Assembly (NCBI GenBank): GCA_012184525.1
Contig: WOFQ01000006.1
Coordinates: 744,001-808,000 of the forward strand
From: Xenoacremonium recifei
Lineage: Eukaryota; Ascomycota; Sordariomycetes; Hypocreales; Nectriaceae
DNA length: 64,000 nucleotides
Reading direction: 5' to 3'
The translations under genes were made by a program, and so were the position numbers. Under the pieces are notes generated by a model. That model was not told the origin of the DNA, made no database searches, and saw only the letters and a list, made by a program, of their open reading frames with translations. Shown here in pieces: positions 46,420 through 58,602 of this stretch (positions are counted from its first letter, which is position 1; every line of letters begins with the position of its first letter).

Positions 46420-47279
46420 CTAACTTGGACAGAGACCGCCGTTGGCACATACTGTGGAACCTGTGATCCATCGAGAGCTCTCCTCACAAAGAAATGCCAC
46501 TATTGGAACTATGTCATCCACCTCACCGACGCGACCTGCGGCTGGAGTGCTTTTAAGCAGGTCTTCAGGAACGGACTCAGCGGGTGTAGCACTGGGATCA
46601 TATTAATTCAGTCTTGCGTTAGTCAAAGGGAATGGGAGGGACTTACTGCCACATATCTGTCGCCACAGGGCCAGGATTGACGGCGTTAATTGTGATCCCA
46701 TACTTATGACCAAGTTCAACTGAGAATGTCCGTGCCAAACTCTCCATGCAGGTCTTGGACGCTCCATAAACGGCTTGCATTTGGAATCCTACGAACCATG
46801 AGACAATCTTTCTTAGAGCGGAAAAGACTTTGAGTTGTCTTACCTTGGCGCGCACAGATGCTGGAAAGATTGACAACACGTCCTCCTCGTGGCAGATAAG
46901 GTAAAGCTGCCTGGAGGAGGAAGATAGGAAATCGAACATTAGTGTACATGACCTTATCGAAATGCTCTAGAGTGATATCTTCAAGGTACAGCTCGTCCCC
47001 TGCCCCGGCATTGTTGACAATGATATCGATTCGCTTGCCGAATGCTTCGATGGTTGAAGCAACAAGTTTCTGAGGCGATTCTGGATCCATGCAGTCCGCC
47101 TTAACCGCAATGGCGTCACTGCTGGCTTTGATCTCCTTCACTACCTGGTCTGCCCTAGAAGACGAAGAAGCATATGTAATGACAACTTTTGCGCCGCGTC
47201 TCCCAAGCTCCTTAGCGATGCCTTCTCCGATACCGCGACTCCCGCCTGTGACAATGGCGACTTTACCATTCAAAGACAT
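46420..47279 (-). CDS. Short-chain dehydrogenase/reductase
   Basis: A classical SDR of 249 residues, NAD(P)H-dependent oxidoreductase similar to FabG-like 3-oxoacyl reductases. Three exons (47279-46844, 46788-46647, 46591-46420), both introns 55 nt. The cofactor motif TGGSRGIG is at 11-18, NNAG follows, and the catalytic Ser lies in VVNLSSI with Tyr153 and Lys157 in YGASK. The last exon adds the usual tail ending in SRWITGSTVCANGGLCPS. Its substrate is not predictable. ATG 47279 (MSLNGKVAIVTG) is the normal start; the frame is open to 47306. Confidence 0.92.
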
Positions 47280-47827
47280 GATGAAGGTTGATGCGACAAG
47301 CAGCACGAAATATGAATGCCGCGATAGAATACAGGGAATAGAAAAGCAACCATATGAGAATCAGTACCTAAGTGCTGTTGCAGTGTCGCTTATCTAGCTA
47401 CCTACCCTCTTAGACTATTCAGCCCGATCGCTAGCAAAGGTCCTGTCTTTGGCATTGATAATGAAAAATAGCTCTATGATAACAAGTGATAATGGCGGCA
47501 ATACAAAACTGGATTAAGGAAGAGGCGCCATTGCTTCATCAACCCAGCGCTCGCTTGAGATTTTACTGAAAATGAAGCAACACTTCTAGCCCAATAGTTG
47601 GTGAATCGGGCAACGATTGCGCCGTCGCCAAACAAAAACCGAAAGGAGTTAAAGCGCAGCGGTTCGTCTCCACGCACCATCCCATAGGTGCTCGTGTGAA
47701 TGTGGAGGATCCCGCTAAAAGACAAGCTTTCCACAACAAGTACCCTCGTTTGCTGGCTTCAGATGTTTCCATCATAACTCTCCCATCTTCCTCCGCCACT
47801 GAACGAACCAACAGTAGTAAGCCAACC
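47280..47827. promoter_or_regulatory. Divergent promoter, SDR / O-acetyltransferase
   Basis: 548 bp lies between two divergent ATGs, so the pair could be co-regulated. No clear site is seen. Confidence 0.4.
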
Positions 47828-48640
47828 ATGACCGTATTTGATATCGACGAGGAAGACAACCTTGCCCGCATGCGCCGGGGGGAGTTGTACTATGCATTCA
47901 CTCCACAACTTGTTGCTGCCCGTAGGCGCTGCGGTCGTGCCGTTGCCCGCCTGAACTCGGCTGGGGAGTTAACACGCCGTCAGGTAGCGGAGTTCTGGAA
48001 GGAGTAAGTTACCTTACTTTGAACCGTCTTTCGCATCCGTCTTGTCTTTCTTTAGATTGCATTACTAAGACGGTGTTAGGATTACAGACGACCCTCGGCC
48101 CCTGCCTCCCCAAGCTGCGACTGAGGATGAAGAGGATGTCGTGCTTCATGCGTACCCATGGATTGAACGGCCTATAAATATTGACTATGGAACTAATATT
48201 AAAGTTGGAGACAATGTTTTCATCAACTTCAATTGCACCATTCTCGATACTTGCACTGTATCTATTGGATCGCGCACACTCTTCGGCCCAAATGTCTCCC
48301 TGTTCAGCGGCACACATCCCCTTGACCCGGAACTGCGCAATGGGACTAACGGCCCCGAGATGGGTGGTACAATTACTATTGGAGAGGATTGCTGGATAGC
48401 AGGAAATGTTACTATTCTCCCTGGGATAACTATTGGAGACGGGTGCACGATCGGGGCTGGAAGCGTTGTGACCAAGGTGAATAATTTGACCACTACTTAC
48501 TTACCATCAACAGCTAATAAGAGATCTAGGATGTGCCGCCTTATCATGTTGCTGCCGGAAATCCGGCCAGAATTCTTCGAAAGCTTGAGAGGAAGTCAAA
48601 GGAGGAAGGAGATAAGCCGGGGGCTGCTGGCCATGCTTGA
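47828..48640 (+). CDS. Maltose/galactoside-type O-acetyltransferase (left-handed beta-helix)
   Basis: An acetyl-CoA-dependent transferase of 227 residues. Three exons (47828-48003, 48080-48476, 48530-48640; introns 76 and 53 nt). The N-terminal maltose-acetyltransferase cap (NLARMRRGELYYAF) precedes hexapeptide repeats such as INIDYGTNIKVGDNVFINFNCTI-type turns and ITIGEDCWIAGNVTILPGITIG. The active-site His is likely the one in LFSGTHPLDPE. The last exon restores DVPPYHVAAGNPARILRKL, a family hallmark. Acceptors are usually sugars; here it could modify any hydroxylated metabolite of the block. Confidence 0.92.
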
Positions 48641-48987
48641 TAGCTTGTAGGCCATGGTTTGAAATAATAGATATCTAAATCTCTCCAGACTTATGAATCT
48701 TTCGTATGACACGGAGTAAGTGACAGCAGGCAGCGGGTTGTAGCGACCTCAGGCTTTATATCTGATGGACGGATATCTGTTTGACGGCGTACTTGTTTTG
48801 GGTAAGCAGCGAGGATAACGGGATCAACTGGAAGAGTTTACACATAAAAGAGATAAAAGGGCTTTTAGGGACTTGGTAACGTTTTAAGAAGGACCACAGA
48901 AAGTATGAATATGAATAGCATGGTTTTGGAAGATGAATCCAAATTCTCAATTCATTTCCAAAGTATCATATGGAAAAGATATGATAT
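48641..48987. other. Convergent intergenic region
   Basis: 347 bp of AT-rich 3' flanking sequence. Nothing further supported. Confidence 0.5.
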
Positions 48988-50744
48988 CTAGTCCTTTAAA
49001 ATGCTTTCTATGATGTGTGCGGCTGCCAAACATTCGCTGTCCTGCCACTTCTTTGCAACCACTTGCAGTCCGACTGGCATCTTTTGTGCAACTTCTGGAT
49101 CATAGTTGCTGTATGCATCCTCCTCGGCTGCAGTCTTTGGTACGTATAAAACCTCTTTGAGATCTTTGCTGTAACCTCCGAGTATCTCTGAAGCGGGGAA
49201 GGCTATCGCAGGGTAGTCTAAGAGGTTCCAGATTGCAGTGTATCCCCAGTAACGTGACGAGTCAAGTGGTGCGGCGACGCTGGGGGTGACCGGCGCGATT
49301 ACAACGTCAACTTCGGCAGCATTCCAATGTGCACTGTATAAAGAACGAAACTCGTCTCGTGCAGAATTCCGCCCTTGAAGGGTGTCGTGAATGATCGTCT
49401 CGTTTTTCTTGCATTCGTTGATGATCCATTCTGTCAGCGGCCGCAACGGCTCGCCGCTCTGAGCGCAGATCTCTTTTATTTTGGCGCCACCGTCTTCGAA
49501 ATAATTAGCTGAGATTATTTTCCAGGCATTTTCATGATCAAGTGCAGTAAAAGAGCGGACTTGTACCAGGGGGCTAGCGATGAGCTTCTTGGAAATGTCA
49601 TCCAGTACGATTTGGACCGGAGGCAATGGATTGAACACTCCGTCATCAGTCATGATACCAACTCGCAATGGTTGACGCAAAGGCGGAGCGTCGTCGATCG
49701 ATATTGGATACGGAAGTATTGACGGATCGTCAAACCAGGGTTTGGATTGAGAATATGCACGTTGAACGAGGTCGATATCTCGAAGTGATCGGGCGAAAGG
49801 TCCCAATGTTCCATGGATTGAGTCACACCCAGGCCAGGGAACGACAACCCCACGGCCGCTGTACCGGCCGACGCTGGGTTTGAAGCCCCAAAGCTACATT
49901 TTAGAAAAGTCAGCCACTTCAAGGGTTGTTCAGTCAACATCTCGATGGCCGACTTACGCCGCTCAATGATGCTGGGCCGCGAATGGAGCCACCAATATCA
50001 CCGCCGAATCCTAGAGGAGAGCCACGAAGTAGCATAAGAGCCGTTTCGCCACCGCTACTGCCACCTGACGTCAGAGTGCGATTCTTTGGATGTACTGTCA
50101 CACCGTAGATATTATTCGACGTTTCTAGGTGCATGTATGACTGAGGTTGGTTGGTGCGGGCGAAAGGGATAGCTCCCAATGACTTGAGGCTGGTAACTAG
50201 GTTCGAGTCATGCTCGGTGGTGTTTCTAGTCCAAGCAACAAACGCTCCATTTGTTCGATGATTTGCTACTGCAATCTGTTCTTTCAATGAGATAGGCAGT
50301 CCATGCAGAGGGCCTAGAGGTTTCCCCGTTTGTTGAATGTAGGCGTCAGCAGCCTGGGCTTGCTCTAAAGCTTCTGGAAGCAACTCTGTGAGGCAATTTG
50401 TCTATTATTGACGTCAATATAGGTTTTTTTCTATAAATCATAATGTGTACCAGCTGTTGAGCAATTGATGCTCGTTTCCGGAATGCGTTCAGGACTGCCA
50501 CAGCCGTGAATTGTTGCGTAGTGAGCCCGTGGACCAGAGCTGTAGCATCGTAGTTTTCTGTAATCTCGAGTTCCCATTCGCTCAGAAGCCCGCACGTTCT
50601 TGGAACATTCGTGACATCGAGAAGGGTAGCTGGCGGTGCAGGTGACAAAATGGAATCCAGGGGAAGGCTGTCATTCCGAATCGTGAGGGCACTCTGGATT
50701 CCCTCTTGATACGAGTGTGAGATATTGGTAGCACTTGGAGTCAT
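48988..50744 (-). CDS. Amidase-signature hydrolase (AmdS-like)
   Basis: It hydrolyses a carboxamide to acid plus ammonia or amine. Three exons (50744-50451, 50401-49958, 49893-48988; introns 49 and 64 nt) encode 547 residues, the usual length for fungal amidases. The Ser-cisSer-Lys triad is intact: Lys138 in PISLKEQ, the GGSSGG stretch at 211-216, and Ser237 in GGDIGGSIRGPA. The third exon restores LWGFKPSVGR and GTLGPFARSLRD. I chose ATG 50744, which has A at -3; ATG 50792 would add 16 residues. It is divergent from a Zn2Cys6 regulator, an arrangement suggesting local control. Confidence 0.92.
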
Positions 50745-51333
50745 CGTAACAGGAATTGTAATTGACAATCCACTATTGTAAGTGTCCTGCATTCAAGACA
50801 GCACCTGTAGTGAAAGGCTGTTTGCATTGAAACCATGCCAGGATAATATGTCATCAAACAACTCTTATCATATAGTATCTTGCTTTTGCTTGCTTAGACG
50901 GCCTTGGATTGGGGCGGTACTCTTGCCCTTTTGGGATAACACGATCTACTCTTATCGAGACAACCGTTAGTCCAGGTAGACTCAACCAAGCGTTGATAGG
51001 ATGCAGAAGTGGGACAAGCCGACCTCGGGAACACCATTTGGCGACAAATGCCTCTAGTTGGTCTGTTCGTAGTGATTACGAAGAATGCGCTATCCGGTTC
51101 AATTCGATCCCCTCGTGCCCCTCAACCCCTCTTCTCTGACCTCAACGCCGGACTTCGACGCCGTTCAGACTAGGAGAAGTAGGACGCCAAGGACATGGGT
51201 ATTATTACTGAGTCACACCCCGCATTTCTCTTTCAACCGGACTCTCTCCACGCAAGTATTCCCCCATTCGTCACCTCGTCGAAGTGAAGCTGCCTGCACG
51301 TCCTGGGCTGGATTTGTGGATGTCTCAACAGAA
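50745..51333. promoter_or_regulatory. Divergent promoter, amidase / Zn2Cys6 factor
   Basis: 589 bp with GATA-type sites at 50864-50869, 50951-50956 and 50994-50999. AreA-type GATA factors control amidase genes such as amdS in Aspergillus. Relevance here is inferred from content. Confidence 0.45.
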
Positions 51334-53332
51334 ATGAGCGAGATGTCTTCCCAGGCCCAAAGCCCTACTGTTTCCAAGTCGCTTGCAAACTGGAGCCGTA
51401 CCGGGTGCATTACTTGCAAGCGCAGGCGCAAGAGGTGCGACAGGACTCAGCCCTCCTGCACAAACTGCAAAAAACGCGGCCTCCGATGTGAGGGATACCA
51501 ACAACTATTTGTTCACCATCCCATTGGGACTCACAGCAAGAAGAAGAACCGACCGACTAGACCTCTGGGCCCAAGGTCGCCTTCTTCCACCAATGCCGTT
51601 AGCTGCAACCCGGCGATCCTTCCAGAGCTCACTTGGATCCCCTTTGTTCCGGAGAGTACATCGTCCGAAAGCGATGTCTCCTTACCTGGATTGCCAGAGG
51701 ATATGATTGGACAGTCTTTGACGGCAATTGATGAGACTGTCTCCGGACCTGCAGATGCTGTGATGGATATGAGCTACGCGGAAATAGCGACGCCGAATTT
51801 CACTTCATCGCTCGATCACGCCTTGCTGCATGAGCTCCTTGAACTCAGTTCGGAAGACCCCTTTCCATGTTTTGATGGACAAGACTTGGACATCCTGCAA
51901 GAGGTCTCGGTGGACTTAGATGCTGGCTTATCATCAAAGCAAGGATTGGAAGCGTCAGCAAATACCTTATCCTCACCGCGACCATTAAGCATCTTCCCCA
52001 ACTTCACAAATCGAGACTTTTACTACCTCCAGTATCTAGACGAACAAGCGGCTAATCAGTTGTTAAATCTGGATCCTGGCGAATTCAACCCACTTCGAAG
52101 ATTCCTCCTACCCCGGGCAATGGATTGTGCGGGTGTCCTGAATGGCCTCTGTGCTGTAGCCGCTCGTCATCAAGCCCAACGGTCAGATCCAGACAGCCGA
52201 ATAGATCTTTCCGTCGTGGCAACATCTTTCTACGTGAAGACAATCAACTGGCTACGGTCCTCGTTTTCTCAGAAGACTAGTAGTGAAAGCCCAATGTTCA
52301 TGGCAGCTGACGAGGGTTCCGTCATTACGGTATTATTGTTGTGTAAGTACGAGATCATCAGTGGCAGTGCTACCCAATGGAGAGATCATCTCAAGGGTCT
52401 TGAGAGATTGATTCAGTTACGGGGTGGTATCGCCTCGCTAGAAATTGAGTGTGGTCAATATGTTGCAAGCTTGTAAGTCTGCACGCCCGTCGACCTTCCG
52501 TCCGAAACTCACTCAAGCGATGTAGCCTACGATATCATCGTATAGTTGCCGACATTTGCCATCCTGACAATTCATTGCCAAATCATGACGAAAATGAATT
52601 GGATGCCGTGGCTTCCACTGCCTTTCCTATGGATGTCTACTCTGGGTGTGCACATTACCTTCTCAAAGCTTGTCAGGACATAGCAAGGCTCGCTGGTCGA
52701 ATAGAATCCCAAGCTATTACAAATCACGCCGACCTTCAAGAACAAACAACGGGAATGTGAGTCTTGTGACTTGATCTGAAAAAATAGCCGTTAGCTTTTA
52801 TTAACCAAGGAGTTGATGTAGCGTTGCGGCGTTGGGCACTCCAGTCATAGAACCCAATATCCCAACATCTCCAGGGAGCATTACGCTACCGCAAATCAGT
52901 CGTCTTATCTACGTTGCTCAACGTACGCGCTATGCAGCTTACGTCTTTCTTCATTCGGTCATTGAACGAGCGATCGATTCCGGTCGCTTTGGTAAGGCCG
53001 AATGTGATACCCTTCAACGTCAAATCCCCTACACTAAGACTCGGGCTCTTGAAGGGTGCTTGGATATGCTTAGAGAAACCCCTATAGGGAAAAATTGTGA
53101 GTTTGCAGGGATAGCATTGGCTCTCTTTCTAGCTGGATGTGAAGTGGAGGAGGAGAGTCTAAGATATCTAATCTTAGAGAAGCTATTTGCCATTGAGCGG
53201 AACTTCGGACTCGGCCATATAGCCCGAGCTAAAGATGCTCTCATGATAATCTGGGAGAGAGACGAGGGAGGTGGACGCAAGTTTTGGTGGAACGTCATTC
53301 GAGACGTAGGTTGGCGCCTTATTCTCTGCTAA
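51334..53332 (+). CDS. Zn2Cys6 transcription factor, ACR-2/PRO1-like layout
   Basis: A nuclear regulator of 626 residues. Three exons (51334-52472, 52526-52756, 52822-53332; introns 53 and 65 nt). The cluster C25-x2-C-x6-C-x6-C-x2-C-x6-C52, in the setting WSRTGCITCKRRRKRCD, resembles the ACR-2/PRO1 group with a long Fungal_trans_2-like region. ATG 51334 lies in an AGAAATG context; the open frame reaches up to 51085. It is divergent from the amidase and is the best candidate for its specific regulator. Confidence 0.88.
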
Positions 53333-53554
53333 AACCTTTGAATCGCTTCAGATCTTTAACCCTTCTTCAAGGCAAATGTTCATTAATTTGCCACTTGGAC
53401 CAAGAAGTCGTTAACGACTTGTGCATATGATCATGACAAAAAAAAAAAAGCAAACACATCTACTAAAGCCGTGTCAATTGTCTCGCTAATCCTATTGCAA
53501 TTTCGGTGTCATCGGAGGAGCTTATCAGGCTTGCAAATCTGGTACCACCGGAGT

Positions 53555-54852
53555 CTAAGTCAACTTCAGCACGTTACTCTTTGGTACGGCTTGCTTCCCT
53601 TCAGGATATTGAAGATGGATTCTTTCCTTGTGGTAGGCACCGATCTCGATCGCGTTGAACTTGGCAGGATTTCCTTCAGAAATGCAAGACGGAATCGTTT
53701 CAATAATAGCATCCTCATCTGCCCCGAAGAAAAACGGGATGGATAACCTAGTCTTCCCTTCGATGTTGTACGCTCGATGTATTGTGGATTGGAAGATGCC
53801 GTTCGTCCACATACTTAGAGTATCGCCAACATTTATTACGAAATGGCCTGCATCGTGTTAATTAGTCAACTATCTCTTGCTCTTGGTGAATTTAATGGCG
53901 AGCGTGGGTAGGGACGTACCTGGGATGGGGTTGGCTGGAATCCACAACCCCGTATTAGAAAGTACTTCCAGTGACTTGACCTCATCCTGGCAAAGGATTG
54001 TGAAGGCTGCGAAGAAGTTAGTTCTCACAAAGACGATGCGCTACTTGACTGGTCTGCGAATATTACCCTCTAGGTCGCTGTGCGCGAAGATACCAGAGCC
54101 TTCTGGGTTCTGAGGGGCCGCCGCTTCATAATAATTAAGGGCCAATTTGACCCCAGGATACTTGGCAAACTGGTCAAAGTAGTTCTCCGTCAAGTCAAGA
54201 CTGAGAGCGAAAAGCTTGAGGAGCGTGCGAGAAAGACACATCATGGAGGCGTAATATCTGCCAATCACCTCACGGAATCCAGGCAGAACCTCGTCAGATG
54301 GCCACAAGTTGTAACTCGCATCCCACTTCTTAGTTGCTCCAGGGTCCAGTTCAGAGTCATAGCCAAAGTGAATGGTCTCATACATGCCTGTTCATAATGG
54401 TATTCAGCGAAAGTTGTTGTCTTAGCCTCGTTGCTTCTGGATACAAACATACGTCTTTTGATTGCGCCATCCGGCATTTTGACTGCCTTTGGTGCATAAC
54501 CAAAGTATTCAGTCTTGTTCTTTGCCATACTAAACTCCATCTTCTGATCATGAGTGAGCTTCTGGAAGAAGCCGAAGGCCGATTGTTGGCTCTCCTCAAC
54601 CAGCTTCAGATCGACACCATGATTCTTGACATAGAAGAAGCCAATTTGTGAACAAGCCGTGAATATTTTCTTCGCCACGGCCTTCCTCTTCTCAATATCG
54701 TTTGAGAACCCACCTGAGAGGTCAATAACGGGGATCTCTGTAAGAGGAGGTATATCTCCAGCAATAACTTTGCGCGCCCCAATTCCGGTAGCTATAGCCT
54801 CGTCTTCGTTCTCGGTAAATCCAACGAAGGGGTTGTATTTCTTAGTGTTCAT
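53555..54852 (-). CDS. Isopenicillin-N-synthase-like Fe(II)/2-oxoglutarate oxygenase
   Basis: A DIOX_N/2OG-FeII_Oxy enzyme of 366 residues. Four exons (54852-54453, 54387-54067, 54006-53920, 53847-53555; introns 65, 60 and 72 nt). Iron ligands are His236-x-Asp238 in IFAHSDLE and His293 in STIHRAYN; Arg303-x-Ser305 (RLS) binds the co-substrate carboxylate. The N-terminal part has IPVIDLSGGF and GFFYVKNHGV, standard for the family. Two such oxygenase types (this and the PhyH gene) occur in the same block. The reaction is unknown. Confidence 0.92.
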
Positions 54853-55750
54853 AGCTCCAGAGTGGATAATTACTTGCCGAGATGTATGTCTTTCTATAGC
54901 CGGATCCTTAATGTTTTTTGGCCTTGACCAGAAGTTGCGAAAAGAGCTTCGATGGCCACCGTTGTTCATTTATCAATCTGCTGCTACTATACGGACCGAA
55001 TCCTATCTCATTGGAATAGCATAAAGGCTACTTCTCCATCCGATCTTGCCGCTGATACAAGACATAGAAGCTCTTCCTCCCAACGTGTGATGGCGCGAGA
55101 ATTGCCTAATCGGGGTGAAAAGTTAGTTCCCACAGATTAGCCAGTTTGTGATGAGACTCCGTGTTAAGGAAACAAATGAGGGACTGGCATTCTTAGGCTT
55201 CCATGTTAATTCTCGGCTCAATGGATTTGCCGGCTGTCGAATTAAAATTCGCAGCGGGCGTTTGATAAACGCATCAGAGGTAGCAAATTGCCCCATGACA
55301 ACCGCGCGCGATGATTGCCGGTTTTGGTGATAGAGATTCATACACAGCTGTAAAGACTGTAGATTTATCACTAATGACTACAGCTTCATGACCTGTCCAA
55401 TAAAAACTGAACTGATATCTTCGCATCATTGATGAAGGGTTCAAGATCCTTCTTGAATTTAGGGTAATTTTCAATTGAGCTCGTTTCTTCAAATCCAAGG
55501 AGACTGCGTGGCCTGGGAAAACGCTCCTGGCTATAGGGGACTTCCTTTGGTCAACAAAGCAACCCTATCTATGAATGATATCCTCATAAGCAGTGGAAAT
55601 CGTTAGATAGAGTAACACCAATGAAGATCAGTAGCCAGGATGTGTGACTATATATTACGGGGTGTCCTGCCTTCTCGTTTTCTCTTCCCACCTTAAAACA
55701 CAGCAAAGTTCGGTCTTCTCCGAGAACTCAACCTTGCTACGCTCCTCACC
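54853..55750. promoter_or_regulatory. Divergent promoter, 2OG oxygenase / DHA1 transporter
   Basis: 898 bp lies between divergent ATGs. A TATATA lies about 100 bp upstream of the transporter (near 55649-55654). No gene supported. Confidence 0.45.
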
Positions 55751-57744
55751 ATGAATCCCATTCCAGCTATTGAATCATTCCCTGACGATTTTATCCCGGG
55801 AACCCTTCGCTTGGTGGCTCTGGGTCAGGCAAGCGATAATGAAGGCCCCCGAACGAGTTCCGGAATTGTACTCCATCCTCGACCGTCGCATAATCCTGAA
55901 GACCCCTTGAACTGGAGTTACAAACGAAAAGTTCTTTCTACCTTCTGCATGTTCACGTAAGCCTTCGTAGGCCCCTCATCTGCTTTAGAATGCTTGTCAA
56001 TGATGCAACCCAGATATGCCATGACGATTGCCATTTCATCAGCAGCCATATATTCTGTTCTGGATCCAATATCTGAAGCCACTAACTTGTCTGTTTCTAA
56101 TCTCAACGCCGGAACGGGATATATGGTAAGGTAGAAGCCCCTCAAGTAGCAAATTCGGCTGATTAGTTCGAAGTTTCTATCCTTCGGTTGGGGTTGTCTT
56201 GTTTGGCAACCCTTGGGTCTTGCCTTTGGCAAGAGACCTGTCTATTTAATCACCGTCCTTTGTACCATAGTAACTTATAAAAAAGATTTTGATCCTCGGA
56301 CTAGAGAAAGAAAAAACTGATGGTTGCAGGTTATTATATTGTGGGCTCCTTTCACTACTGACAATAATGGCCAATGGATCGCGAACAAGACCCTCCAGGG
56401 ATTCTTCGGCGCACCAGTAGAAGCGCTTTGCGAGATATCCATGACAGATATTGTAAGTCTCAGTCATGCTGCGTAAGAAATAACTAATAGAGTATAAAGT
56501 GGTTCACCCATGAGCGCGGCAAGTATCTTACTCTTTACGTTTTGGCACTGTATATTGCAAACAGCATTGCGCCACTTGTAGCAGGATTCATAGCAGCAGG
56601 TCAAGGTTGGAAATGGGTTCTAGTAAGTAATCGCCGGCGAATAATAAAATTGCTACTTATCAGTTTAGTATTGGTGTGCCATCTATAATGCTATCTCTCT
56701 GTTATTTCTCTATTTCTTCATGGAAGAAACGAATTGGAACCGACCACACGAGGCCTCTGAAGATGCCCCTCAGATGGAGCAGACCATACTATCAGATATT
56801 GCCGAAAGTAGGTCCCTCCCGATTACTGAGGCTTTCTTATATAGATTTCTAAGGCCATATAGCAAAAGACGAAGTTTCGAAACCACATGACTGCGAACAG
56901 ACAACATCCCATTGTTCCGGAACCGTTTATGAAAAGAAAACATCCAAAGATAAGCTCAAGATCTTCGATACGGTCAATCTGAAAGGCAAGAATATTATGA
57001 GTGTATTCGGTCAGATTACGCGACCCTTTTTATACCTACAATTCCCGGTGATCGTTTTCTGTGGTATCAGCGTCGGCTGTTACCAAATGTGGCTCAGTTT
57101 CCTGAACGGTACAGAGTCAACCATTATGACGAATTCGTATGGGTTCTCGGTCTCTTTGCTTGGAGTGCCTTTTGTGTCTCCAATCGTATTTTCTATCCTT
57201 GGGTGAGTGAACTGTTCATATGATACGATACATGTATTAGGAAACTGATTAACTCAGATATCTTTATGCTGGGGTTCTCGGAGACTCATTCATTGTGCGA
57301 ATGGCACGACGCAATAAAGGAGTTTACGAGCCAGAACAACGACTTTGGCTCCTACTGCCTCTGGTCATTCTCGCTCCTGGCAGCCAACTTCTCTGGGGAC
57401 TAGGAGCTTATTATAAGATTCAATGGATTGGTCCCATCATTGCCATGGGACTTATATCTTTCGTGACAGTCGTCGGTGTTCAAGTTTGTTACAGTTACTG
57501 CATCGATTCTTATCGAGCGTTGAGCGGCGAAGCAATCGTCACAGTTATTCTGCTTCGAAATGACATCCTTTTCGGAGTCAATTACGGAATTACGCCTTGG
57601 GTTACGAACTTGGGCTTACGGGATGCCTATATCCTGGCGGCTTGCCTGGCTTTCGTCCAAGTCGTGACTTTTCTAGCTATGGTGAAATACGGGAAGTCTC
57701 TCAGATCTCGATCTATAAAGTCATACTTCGAGTTTTGCCAATAG
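55751..57744 (+). CDS. DHA1-type MFS transporter
   Basis: A predicted 12-helix exporter of 544 residues built from eight exons: 55751-55956, 56014-56125, 56174-56269, 56330-56452, 56500-56622, 56669-56807, 56854-57202 and 57258-57744. Introns are 46-60 nt. Marks are NPEDPLNWSYKRK before helix 1, FGWGCLVWQPLGLAFGKRPVY (motif A), and DIWFTHERGKYL at the helix 4-5 loop. I used the acceptor at 56499 to give DIWFTHERG; the upstream acceptor at 56490 would insert three residues and leave a 38-nt intron. The central loop is long and charged. It is likely to move the block's product or a toxic compound. Confidence 0.86.
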
Positions 57745-58602
57745 CTGCAGGATGCTGGCTTGATGCATTGAGGGGCTCTTTGGTAGGATGCAAGAACGAC
57801 CTGTTAAGCGAGTGTTGAGCTCGGGTATATTGAGCAGCTCGGAAAGGGGGGGGGTGCAATTTGTGTTTCATTTCGACAGTGTTCCAAGAGGGCGGCGATT
57901 AGCAATTGAAGGTTGATGCACTTTCGATCAGAGCGAAGTAATAAATGATTGTCCTGAGGCATTATGGTCCCTTAAAAATAAGAAAGATATTGCAGAGGTT
58001 TGATGTCGGCATGGTTTCGTTGAGCCACATGTTTGGTGAGAAGCGGGGTAATCCAATCAACTTTCGTTGTTTCTTAGAATACAACGACGCCGGACAATGG
58101 AAGATGCATAGGCAGAATGGCCATCGGTTATAGCGTAAGTAGCCAACGCCACAGATAACATCATCACGCAAATCCGAGGTTTACCAACCTCTTGTCGGGC
58201 TTTCATCGCAGTGGAAATCCGAAGGCACTGCGGAACGATAAGCACCTCCGCTCTCCCGCAATTCCCGCTCTAGGCAAGAGTTGCGCGCTCACCCTGATAG
58301 GGAATTTCTGCCGCCGGCGGTTTCGCACTACTGCTACTGGGCGAGACGCTGGAGACTGGAGTTCCAAACTTTCTCGGGTTAGAACGCGCTCGCCGTCAAA
58401 CAGTTTCTGGTTAGAACAAAGCAGCTGAAGCTTTATCTTCTTGGCGAGCCGTGGGCATGTATTCAGTAAGTCGATAGGCCAATCGCCGCAGTATATAGTC
58501 CACTCTCTCGCAGCTCCCCTCTTCACTCCTCCCTATCGATCTGCTTGGCCCATGAAGCTTTCTTGTGATTGTTCCTGAGAACTGTCTCGATCACTAAGCA
58601 GA
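57745..58602. promoter_or_regulatory. Promoter region of copper amine oxidase
   Basis: 858 bp upstream of the amine oxidase. It holds GATA-type sites at 58236-58241, 58295-58300 and 58472-58477, a TATATAG at about 58492-58498 (105 bp before the ATG), and a run of nine G at 57846-57854. No gene seen. Confidence 0.45.
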
